Positions 15,386 to 22,681 of a DNA stretch of 38,119 bases are shown in pieces. The notes beneath the pieces are model-generated. The model was not told the DNA's origin and did no database searches. It saw only the letters and a program-made list of their open reading frames with translations. Both the position numbers and the translations under genes were made by a program. Source of the stretch: an uncultured Desulfovibrio sp. (GTDB lineage: Bacteria; Desulfobacterota; Desulfovibrionia; Desulfovibrionales; Desulfovibrionaceae); assembly GCA_944327295.1 (NCBI GenBank), contig CALVHF010000014.1, positions 1-38,119 on the forward strand, in the 5' to 3' direction. Numbering within the stretch: the first letter of the stretch is position 1; each line of letters opens with the position of its first letter.

Positions 15386-16357
15386 ATGGATACCTGTCAT
15401 ATTCTTCCGCTTGGCCCGTCCTGTATCGGCAAGACAACGCTTGTGAGCAGTGTCATCGATGCCCTGCTCACCACCCTGGAACAGTCCGGGGGCTCCATCA
15501 CGGCACAACTCGGCAGCGAGGACGCCGACCTTCTGCACAAGAATCTGCAGAGCCTGCGTTCCGCCAGCGGCACCCTGCCGCAGACCCTGCTTGATCCGAC
15601 AGCAAGGCCCCATGCCTACACGGTCTCCGTGGGCGGGAGTGCCAGCTCCCTGCTTGGCAAACTTTTGAGTGGCAGGGTCTCCATGCAGCTCGCCTTTCAC
15701 GATTATCCGGGCGCACTTATCGACGATCTGCCTGCCTTCACAAGCTCGGTCCTGCCCCTGGCCCAGGCCGAGGTGCTGCTTGTGCCCGTGGACGCCAGCC
15801 TTTTTATGGAAGCGGCCAGCGCCCAGGAGGAAGTGGCTGCCCAGGCCGTGCACCGCATAGTCAGCATTGAAGAACTCATTGTGGAATGGGAAAAGGGCCG
15901 GGCCCTGACCACGGGCCGGGGACTGCTCATCTTTGCCCCCTTGCGCTGCGAGGCCTATTTTGGCGACAACGGCATGGAGGCGAAAAAGGAAGAGGCCGAG
16001 CGGCTGGCCAGCCTTGTCTGCAACCGCTTCTTCTCCAATATCATGGCCATCGTGCAGTTCTTTGGCGAGAACATCAACTGCCTCTACGTGCCCGTGGACA
16101 CCCTGGGCCACTGCCGGGTGGCGAGCCGGGAATGGGACATACAGAACCCCGCCTTCCGGGCCACCTATGCCATGGAAGGCGAGGTGCGGCCCTTTGGCTG
16201 CGAGATGATTGCCCTCTTCATCCTGGAATACTACATCAGGGTGTGCCGCCAGACCTCGTCCAGCAAGACCCTGGAGGAAATGGAAAAGGGCCTGGACGCC
16301 CTCATCGACGAGTTCAGGAACAAAAGCGGCTACGTAAGGGCCCTGCGTATCTGCTAG
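15386..16357 (+). CDS. P-loop GTPase-like protein
   Basis: A 323-residue soluble protein with a Walker A GPSCIGKT at residues 10-17, a G3-like DYPG at 106-109, and a PLRCEAY block at 185-191. The last stands where GTPases carry their base-recognition loop. This resembles the TRAFAC/dynamin-like and double-GTPase families found in bacterial conflict and envelope loci; I cannot assign it to one family. The start at 15386 gives a normal P-loop N-terminus but its ribosome binding site is poor; an upstream TTG at 15317 is in frame. The stop codon TAG (16355-16357) overlaps the CTAG target of a miniature element that follows at once. It is on the opposite strand to the srf locus and separated from it by a methyltransferase, so a functional link is possible but unproven. 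Confidence 0.7.
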   Translation: MDTCHILPLGPSCIGKTTLVSSVIDALLTTLEQSGGSITAQLGSEDADLLHKNLQSLRSASGTLPQTLLDPTARPHAYTVSVGGSASSLLGKLLSGRVSMQLAFHDYPGALIDDLPAFTSSVLPLAQAEVLLVPVDASLFMEAASAQEEVAAQAVHRIVSIEELIVEWEKGRALTTGRGLLIFAPLRCEAYFGDNGMEAKKEEAERLASLVCNRFFSNIMAIVQFFGENINCLYVPVDTLGHCRVASREWDIQNPAFRATYAMEGEVRPFGCEMIALFILEYYIRVCRQTSSSKTLEEMEKGLDALIDEFRNKSGYVRALRIC

Positions 16358-16448
16358 TGTCTAATTACAAAAATCCATCATGCTACATGCGTCTGAAAAT
16401 ACAGTGATTATCAATCGATAGCAGTATGTGGACTAATAAAATTAAACA
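16358..16448. mobile_element. Miniature element family B, copy 2 (91 bp)
   Basis: The ends TGTCTAATT and AATTAAACA are flanked by CTAG at 16354-16357 and 16449-16452. It is inverted relative to copy 1 and differs from it at two positions. The left CTAG supplies the stop codon of the preceding gene. Confidence 0.9.
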
Positions 16449-16591
16449 CTAGCCGCTGCCAGCCTGCGTCCCCATCATCCTGACCCGCATCTCCTGACCC
16501 GCAAGCCCTTTGTGCGGGCTCCCTCTGTCGCAGCAGCACCCCTTGCAGGCTCTCTTTGCCTGTGCACCCCTCTTTCCCAAGGAGTTGCCCC

Positions 16592-17611
16592 ATGAGTGAA
16601 AGCGCCTTTGCCAGACTTGAACAGGATATGGAGGCCTTCAAGAAGACCAGCGTGCTCGCGGCCCTGGCCGAACTCGATGTGGCCACACGGCTTCTGCAGG
16701 GCGGCAATGCCATGACCGCCAGCGAGCTTGCCCAGGCCTGTGCCTGTGACGAGCGGGGCATGGAAGCCCTGCTCGATGCCCTCGGCGGCCTGAAGTACCT
16801 TGCCAAGGAGAACGGAAAGTATTCCGTGCCCCAAGACCTTCAGGATGCCCTGGACAGCCGCTCTCCGACCACCTGCATCCCCATTATGCGCCATTATGCC
16901 TGCCTGCAGCGATCCTGGAGCCATCTTGCCTGGTCGGTCCGCGAGGGCACACCGCGTCCCCACGAGCCCAGCATCCTGGGCGCAGAGGAGGACAGGGTCT
17001 CCTTCATCATGGGCATGAATTCCGTGGCCACGCGCCTTGTGAAGGGCGTAGTGGATTCCCTCCTTGCCTGCGGGGTCTTTCCCCTGCCTGCAGGATCTGT
17101 CATCCTGGACATTGGCGGCGCCTCGGGCACCTATACCGAAGCCTTCCTGAAGGCCCTGCCGGACACAAGGGCTGTGCTCTTTGACCTGCCTGACGCCGTT
17201 GTCCAGGCGCACAAGCGCTTTGATACAAGTCCCCTGGCAGGCAGGGTGCAGCTTGTGGCCGGAGACTTTACCCGGGATGAGCTGCCGGCTGGCTGCGACT
17301 TTGCCTGGATCAGTGCCATTATCCATCAGATGAGCCGGGCAGAGAGCCGCAGCCTCTACAAAAAGGCCCTGGCAGCCCTCAATCCTGGCGGCCTTGTGGC
17401 CATACGGGACTTTGTGGTGGACGAGACAAGGACCAGCCCTGTGGCCGGCACGCTCTTCGGGGTCAACATGCTTGTGAACACGGAGACGGGCCGGGTGTAC
17501 AGCCTGAGCGAAATTTCTGAAGATCTGGCCGCTGCGGGCTTTGCCGAAGCCCGGCTGGCCGTGGATGTGCCCAGCATGTGCGCCATTGTCACGGCCAGAA
17601 AGCCTGCCTGA
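16592..17611 (+). CDS. SAM-dependent O-methyltransferase (acetylserotonin O-methyltransferase-like)
   Basis: A 339-residue protein with the two-domain build of class I small-molecule O-methyltransferases. An N-terminal winged-helix dimerisation domain (residues about 15-90) is followed by a Rossmann fold with SAM motif I ILDIGGASGT at 171-180. Later come FDLPDAV and the LNPGGLVAIRDFV block. A conserved-region histidine (SAIIHQMSRAE) lies where the catalytic base of this family usually sits. The substrate cannot be told; relatives methylate phenols, quinone-like or hydroxyindole compounds. The start at 16592 follows AAGGAG at seven bases. The gene stands alone between a miniature element and a convergent terminator. 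Confidence 0.82.
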   Translation: MSESAFARLEQDMEAFKKTSVLAALAELDVATRLLQGGNAMTASELAQACACDERGMEALLDALGGLKYLAKENGKYSVPQDLQDALDSRSPTTCIPIMRHYACLQRSWSHLAWSVREGTPRPHEPSILGAEEDRVSFIMGMNSVATRLVKGVVDSLLACGVFPLPAGSVILDIGGASGTYTEAFLKALPDTRAVLFDLPDAVVQAHKRFDTSPLAGRVQLVAGDFTRDELPAGCDFAWISAIIHQMSRAESRSLYKKALAALNPGGLVAIRDFVVDETRTSPVAGTLFGVNMLVNTETGRVYSLSEISEDLAAAGFAEARLAVDVPSMCAIVTARKPA

Positions 17612-17727
17612 GAGCCTGCCCGGGAGTCTGCCTGAAGGCAGGCACGGGCAGGACAGCCGGCTTTTTCCCGAAAGCCCTGAACGCCCTGAGAGCCCCTGCA
17701 CGGGACTCCCAGGAGCGGACAATGCAA

Positions 17728-17754
17728 AAGACCCCGGTACACAACCGGGGTCTT
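17728..17754. terminator. Bidirectional terminator between convergent genes
   Basis: An 11-bp perfect stem (AAGACCCCGGT with its complement) around a five-base loop. It has A-rich sequence on one side giving T on the minus strand, and TCTTGT on the other. It separates the methyltransferase from the end of the nine-gene minus-strand locus. Confidence 0.75.
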
Positions 17755-17782
17755 GTCGTCAGTACGCTGAAAAAAAGGGGGC

Positions 17783-18688
17783 TCAGGCCTTGGGAACGGC
17801 CGTCCAGACCGTGCCGGAGAATTCGGCCAGGGCCTGGATGAGGGCCTGCGTGCCCTTCTTGCCCAGATCCCTGCCCTGCATGGAGCGGTAGAACTGATCG
17901 GCCAGGGCGCAGCCGGGCAGGACCAGGTGCATGCGGCGGCATTCTTCCAGAACCAGGCCCAGATCCTTCACAAAGTGGTCAATGAAGAAGCCGGGCTCGA
18001 AGTCGCCGTCCATCATGCGCTGGCCCAGGGTCTGCATGGCCACGCTGCCGGCCGCGCCGCAGGAGACGAGCTCGTGCCACTTGCGCACGTCCAGGCCGGC
18101 TTTTGTGGCATAGAGCAGGGATTCGCAGACGCTGAACATGACGCCTGCCACAGCGGCCTGATTGGCGAGCTTGGCCTGCTGGCCAAGGCCTGCGGCGCCG
18201 CAGTGCATGATCTTCTGGCCCATGACCTGCAGCATGGGCAGGATTTGGGTGTAGCCTTCCTCGGCGCCGCCCACGAAGATGGACAGGGTGGCCTTGCGGG
18301 CGCCCACGTCACCGCCGGTGACCGGAGCGTCCATGGCCATGATGCCCTTTTCGGCGGCCACAGCGGCAATGGTCTGAGCCAGGGTGGGGCTGGAGGTGGT
18401 CATGTCGCAGATGATGCCGCCCTGAGCCATGCCGGACACGGCACCGTTCTCGCCAATGAGCACGGCTTCCACGTCCGAGGGGTAGCCCACGATGGAGAAC
18501 ACCACATCGCTGCGGCTGCCCACTTCCCTGGGGCTGCTGCACAGATGGGCGCCTCTGTCCACAAGGCCCTGGGCCTTGGCGGCAGTTCTGTTGAAGACGC
18601 TCAGCTCGTAGCCTGCGTCAAGAAGGTGGCCTGCCATGGACTGGCCCATGACACCTGTGCCAATCCAGCCAATACGGGGTTTGTCCAT
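17783..18688 (-). CDS. NAD(P)-dependent beta-hydroxyacid dehydrogenase family protein
   Basis: A 301-residue protein with the nucleotide-binding GxGxMG (GTGVMG, residues 10-15). The substrate-binding DAPVTGGDVGA block is at 120-130, and the likely catalytic lysine K173 lies in GLGQQAKLANQ. The family includes 3-hydroxyisobutyrate, tartronate-semialdehyde and succinic-semialdehyde-type reductases; the substrate is not evident. AAGGA stands about eight bases before the start at 18688. It follows the FGE-like gene by 52 bases and ends at the convergent terminator, so it is probably the last gene of the locus. A cytosolic metabolic enzyme is an unexpected member of an envelope signalling set and may only be a cotranscribed neighbour. 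Confidence 0.82.
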   Translation of the reverse strand: MDKPRIGWIGTGVMGQSMAGHLLDAGYELSVFNRTAAKAQGLVDRGAHLCSSPREVGSRSDVVFSIVGYPSDVEAVLIGENGAVSGMAQGGIICDMTTSSPTLAQTIAAVAAEKGIMAMDAPVTGGDVGARKATLSIFVGGAEEGYTQILPMLQVMGQKIMHCGAAGLGQQAKLANQAAVAGVMFSVCESLLYATKAGLDVRKWHELVSCGAAGSVAMQTLGQRMMDGDFEPGFFIDHFVKDLGLVLEECRRMHLVLPGCALADQFYRSMQGRDLGKKGTQALIQALAEFSGTVWTAVPKA

Positions 18689-18740
18689 ATCGTCATCCTT
18701 GTCGTTTCGTATGTTGATGGGGGTGCGTTCCGGAAGGGGA

Positions 18741-20519
18741 CTATTTCTGGGGCTTTTTTTGCGAGGCCACAAGATCGTCCAGAACAATCTTGTCCGTCAG
18801 CTTCCTGCCGGTATTCAGCGAGGCATAGTGCCTTTTGACTATCTGCAGGTTGGACGTCATGCGGGCATTGTAGGGATCCTTGCCGGCATAGAGAGCGCTC
18901 AGGTTCTGCAGGGCGCCCTGCACATCCTTTTCGTCCAGCCTGGTCACATCCTGCATGTCGCCCCTGTAGGCGGAGAGTGTGCGGGTGGTGGCCTTTTCCG
19001 CGTCCCTGTGGCCCCTTTCAAGCTCTACCATGCTCTGCTGTATGGTCTTTGCGCTTGGCTGCCCCTTCATCTTTTGCAAAAGCCTTTCGCCTTCCTTGAT
19101 CTGCTTGGCGATCATGACCCGCCTGTAGCGGTAGTTCCTGATGGCTTCCAGGGACATGACGCAGTTTTGCAGCAGGGATTCGATGCGGGCCACTCGCTCG
19201 CGGGCCTGCAAAATATTGGTCTGCTCGATTTGGGTGCGCAGGGAGACGAGATTCTTGCGTATGCTCTCATTGGACGCCCGCTCGATGAGCCGGTTAAGTT
19301 CTTCCAGAGGAGTGGCCGCAGCCAGGGCCTCCTTTTGGGCTTCTCTTTGGGTGTCCTTCTTCCGGGAAGGCGTTCCGGCAAACTGCGGCACTCTATCCTG
19401 GGACTTGGGCAGCTGCCCGCTGATGGCCGCGTATTCCCTCTGCAGGGCCTGTGGCCTTGAGCCTGCAGGGGTGTTCACCCCGGAGATGACGGGCCTGAAG
19501 CCGAGATCACGGGCGCGCAGTACGCCCTCTTTCAGGAAGGGAGCAAGTTCCTCGCGCCGGCCGGGCATGATTTCGTTCTTGTCCGAGAGGAAGGATCCGC
19601 CCTTGCGCACAAAGCCGCCGGCCGAGCCCTGCAGGCTGCCGCCAAGGGAGAAGCGGAAGGCGTCCAGGGTCATTTCCGCGGCATTGCCGGCCGTATCGTA
19701 GAGGCCCAAGGGGTTGGGCAGGCGGGAGCCAATGCGCTCCACATTTTCCGGTGCGTGGGAGGTGCCTTCCTCGCGGAACACGGCATAGTCGCCAAAGTCC
19801 GTCTTCTCCGCCATGGTAAAGAAATCCTGCTGGCGGTAGTTGGTGCTGTCGTTCTGGCCGCCTCGGGCCGCATACTCCCACTCGGCCTCTGTGGGCAGGC
19901 GGATGAAGCCCGTATTGCGGCCGTCGCCGCTGAAGGAGGGCAGGCTTTCGGGATGGTTTTCAAGCAGCCATTCGGTATAGCGCTGGGTAAAGAGCACAGC
20001 CTCGTACCAGCTCACCCCGGTCATGGGCCTGGCATCGGAGCTCTCCAGTGTTCCGGCATCGAAGTGCTCGTCCATGACGGCCTTCCACTGCTGGCGGCTC
20101 ACCTCGTACTTGGCCACAAGATAGTAGAAATAGGTGCCTTGGGCGTCCTCGGGCAGGCTTGCCTTCCAGCTCGCAGGCACATCCTGGGAGGAAAAGGGCG
20201 CCGAGAGCACGGTCTGATAGGTGCTGTCGTAATAGGAGCGGTCGGGTTCGCTGTCGGCCACCCCCATGCTGACCTTCATGGACCACAGATACCCCGAGGC
20301 CGGCACGGCCACCACCCTGAAGGCCATGGAAAGCCCTCCTGGCATGGGCAGGATGATGTCCTTTGTGTCAGGATGGGGATTCCAGGTATCGGCTTGCTGC
20401 ACATCCTGCTTCTTTCGCAAGGCAGCCCAGGCATTGGGCTGGGTGGTGGCAAGGCAGGCAAGGCACAGGGCCAGGACAAGGAGCAGGCGTGCCGTGCCCC
20501 GGACAAGACTCTCAGACAT
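18741..20519 (-). CDS. Secreted formylglycine-generating-enzyme-like protein, TagR-like
   Basis: A 592-residue protein with a signal peptide (hydrophobic core about 9-24, cleavage near AWA, 30-32). An FGE/SUMF1-fold domain spans about 125-395, with KYEVSRQQWKAVM, MTGVSWYEAVLF, FIRLPTEAEWEYAARGG and NPLGLYDTAGNAAEM as landmarks. The cysteines used by true formylglycine-generating enzymes are missing, so it is probably a binding protein, as described for TagR. A helical, coiled-coil-prone extension (about 420-590) follows. In Pseudomonas, TagR is a periplasmic activator of the kinase PpkA. The start codon lies inside the end of the permease gene (8-base overlap), which implies translational coupling. 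The function here is inferred from fold and gene order. Confidence 0.78.
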   Translation of the reverse strand: MSESLVRGTARLLLVLALCLACLATTQPNAWAALRKKQDVQQADTWNPHPDTKDIILPMPGGLSMAFRVVAVPASGYLWSMKVSMGVADSEPDRSYYDSTYQTVLSAPFSSQDVPASWKASLPEDAQGTYFYYLVAKYEVSRQQWKAVMDEHFDAGTLESSDARPMTGVSWYEAVLFTQRYTEWLLENHPESLPSFSGDGRNTGFIRLPTEAEWEYAARGGQNDSTNYRQQDFFTMAEKTDFGDYAVFREEGTSHAPENVERIGSRLPNPLGLYDTAGNAAEMTLDAFRFSLGGSLQGSAGGFVRKGGSFLSDKNEIMPGRREELAPFLKEGVLRARDLGFRPVISGVNTPAGSRPQALQREYAAISGQLPKSQDRVPQFAGTPSRKKDTQREAQKEALAAATPLEELNRLIERASNESIRKNLVSLRTQIEQTNILQARERVARIESLLQNCVMSLEAIRNYRYRRVMIAKQIKEGERLLQKMKGQPSAKTIQQSMVELERGHRDAEKATTRTLSAYRGDMQDVTRLDEKDVQGALQNLSALYAGKDPYNARMTSNLQIVKRHYASLNTGRKLTDKIVLDDLVASQKKPQK

Positions 20520-21855
20520 CGCGGATGACCTCGGACGGTTCGATTTTGGTGCTGCGCCAGGCAGGACAGAGGGCTGCCAGAAGGGAGATGACAATGCTCA
20601 GCAAAAAGGCCATGCCGTAGTGCACTGGCAGGAGGAGGCAGACCTGTTCCAGACCTTGCAGGGAGCCGGCAAAGGAGGTGTTGAGCCACAGGGCCGTGAC
20701 CACGTAGGTCGCAATGGCCAGGATGGTGCCAAGCAGGGCCGTGAGCACCACCTGGGTCAGGGGAAAGAGCATGAGCTGCCCCTTGCCGAAGCCCGTGAGC
20801 TGCAAAAGGCCCAAGGTGCGCTGCTTGCGCCTGATGGCGGCGAGCACGCTGCTTGTGGTGGAAGAGAAGAAGCCTATGCAGGCAACAAGGCAGATGAGGG
20901 AGAAGATGAGGTTCAGACCGTTTTCTAGGGTTGTTATCTGCTCGATCTCCTCTGCATGGGTATAGGTTTCCACCCCGTTGCGGGCAAGATAGTCCCTGAG
21001 GGTGGTGACAGCCTGCAGGTTGTCCGCATAGAGGCGAAAGCTCGGGTAGATGCGTGCGGCCTCTGGTCGCGCCTCGCCGGTCCAGCCGTTTTCGCCCCCG
21101 AGTTCCGGCACGGCGCGGCCGTCGCGAAAGTCCTCGCAGCCTTCCACAAGTTCCAGCGGTACGTAGGCCGTATCCTTCTGCTGGGCTGCCAGGGGCAGGA
21201 CGCCGTGCACGCGCAGGCGCACGTAGGCCCTGGAAATGTGGCCGCCATAGGATCGCTCCACGGTGCCAAGGAGGCTGTCCCCCTTTTTCACGGCAAGCTT
21301 GCGGGCGGCTCCGTCCGAGAGCACAACCCCTGCCTCGCGCAACCCGGGATCGTCCGCCTCTGGGCGCCTGGCCAACAGGGAAGAAGATTTGCCCTGTGCC
21401 TGGCCTGCCTGGTTCGCCTGGTCAGGTTTTTGCTCCTGCCAGGGCACCATGGTCACGGTAGGCGCCTGGTAGCGTCCAAGCAGAGGATCGCCTGTGGCCG
21501 TGGGTTCCAGGGAGACGGTGGCCTGCCTGGAGGCCCCCTCGTGCACGGCCGTCAGGTTCATGGTGGCGGCAATGGAGCGTGTCCGTGGCAGGATGAAGGC
21601 CACGCCCTGCACGGTGCGCATGTTGGCAAGGTGCTGGTCCGTAAAGCGCCCCGACGCCACCGGGGTTATCTCCAGGGTGTTGGGATCCGAGGCCATGCGG
21701 CTTGTCAGGGTCTGCACGACACCGAATTTCACGCCGTAGAGGATGAGCAAGGGCGCGAGCACCGCAGCCAGGCCGAAGATGGAGCAGATGGAGAGCATGC
21801 GCTCGTGTTTGAAGTCGGCCACTGCCAGCAGGATGATGTGCAACGAGGAGCGCAT
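20512..21855 (-). CDS. ABC transporter permease, FtsX/MacB type, TagS-like
   Basis: A 447-residue inner-membrane protein with one N-terminal membrane helix (about 20-42), a large periplasmic domain, and three C-terminal helices (about 305-440) in the FtsX arrangement. It ends WRSTKIEPSEVIRDV, the classic family tail. The permease starts three bases after the ATPase stop and overlaps the FGE-like gene by eight bases, so the three form one unit. In FtsX-like systems such permeases transmit force to periplasmic partners rather than importing solutes. The gene order ATPase-permease-FGE is that of TagT-TagS-TagR, hence the assignment. A LolCDE- or MacB-type role is the main alternative, but no MacA-like partner is present. 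Confidence 0.78.
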   Translation of the reverse strand: MRSSLHIILLAVADFKHERMLSICSIFGLAAVLAPLLILYGVKFGVVQTLTSRMASDPNTLEITPVASGRFTDQHLANMRTVQGVAFILPRTRSIAATMNLTAVHEGASRQATVSLEPTATGDPLLGRYQAPTVTMVPWQEQKPDQANQAGQAQGKSSSLLARRPEADDPGLREAGVVLSDGAARKLAVKKGDSLLGTVERSYGGHISRAYVRLRVHGVLPLAAQQKDTAYVPLELVEGCEDFRDGRAVPELGGENGWTGEARPEAARIYPSFRLYADNLQAVTTLRDYLARNGVETYTHAEEIEQITTLENGLNLIFSLICLVACIGFFSSTTSSVLAAIRRKQRTLGLLQLTGFGKGQLMLFPLTQVVLTALLGTILAIATYVVTALWLNTSFAGSLQGLEQVCLLLPVHYGMAFLLSIVISLLAALCPAWRSTKIEPSEVIRDV

Positions 21856-21858
21856 GAC

Positions 21859-22641
21859 CTAGCCTCCCATGCTGCTTGAGAAGAAGAGGTTGGCCGTCAC
21901 GCCATCCCTGCGGCTCGTGACGGTCATGGGCACCAGGGTAAAGCCGAGCTCCGCTGCCAGGGCCTGGTCATGGCTCACCATGATGACTGTGGCCTCCTGA
22001 TGGCGGGCCAGCTTTAAAAAGAGCTGCATGACGGTCTTGGAGTGGCTGGGATCCAGGGCGGCCGTGGGCTCGTCGGCCAGGATGACCGAGGGCCCGTGGG
22101 CCAGGGCCTTGGCTATGGCCACGCGTTGGCGCTCGCCCACGGAGAGCTGGGCCGGGTACTTGCCGAGCAGGGAGAAGATGTTGAGCTCCTTGGTAATGTC
22201 CCTGATGCGCCTGATGCGATCCGGCACGATGTTGAGCACCTTGCAGGTGAGCAGGATGTTGTCCCTGGCCGTCAGGAAGGGCAGAAGGCCGCCGGTCTGC
22301 AGCACATAGCCAAGATAGCGCATGCGGTCGCTGGCCAGGGCATTGCTGCCGCCCCGGGCCCAGGCGGCATAGATGTCCACTTCCCTGTCCGGGGTGGGCG
22401 AGAAGCGGAAGACGGGATGCTCGTCCCGGCCGTTTTCCCTGGCCGGTTCGGCAGGGACGGGATCGGGTTTGAGGGCGCAGGCAAGCAGATCCAGCGCCGT
22501 GCTCTTGCCGCAGCCGGACGTGCCCACTATGGCAATGGTGTCCCTTGGCAGGACCTGCAGCCTGGTGATTTTCAGGCGGTAGTTTTCCGTGCCCGGACGG
22601 GATTTTGTCACGTGGGCCAGATCAAAGACATGACGGACCAT
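21859..22641 (-). CDS. ABC transporter ATP-binding protein, TagT-like
   Basis: A 260-residue ATPase with all motifs. Walker A is GTSGCGKST (40-48), the Q-loop lies in YVLQTGGLLPFL, the signature is LSVGERQRVAIAKAL, Walker B is VILADEPTAALDP, and the H-loop is VSHDQ. An insertion rich in charged residues (about 58-95) sits between Walker A and the Q-loop, longer than in LolD or MacB. It pairs with the FtsX-type permease three bases downstream and starts 40 bases after the vWA gene. It should power the permease at the cytosolic face of the inner membrane. Confidence 0.82.
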   Translation of the reverse strand: MVRHVFDLAHVTKSRPGTENYRLKITRLQVLPRDTIAIVGTSGCGKSTALDLLACALKPDPVPAEPARENGRDEHPVFRFSPTPDREVDIYAAWARGGSNALASDRMRYLGYVLQTGGLLPFLTARDNILLTCKVLNIVPDRIRRIRDITKELNIFSLLGKYPAQLSVGERQRVAIAKALAHGPSVILADEPTAALDPSHSKTVMQLFLKLARHQEATVIMVSHDQALAAELGFTLVPMTVTSRRDGVTANLFFSSSMGG

Positions 22642-22681
22642 AGGGCTCTCCCTGATGAGGAAGCGTTGGACTGTGTGCCGG

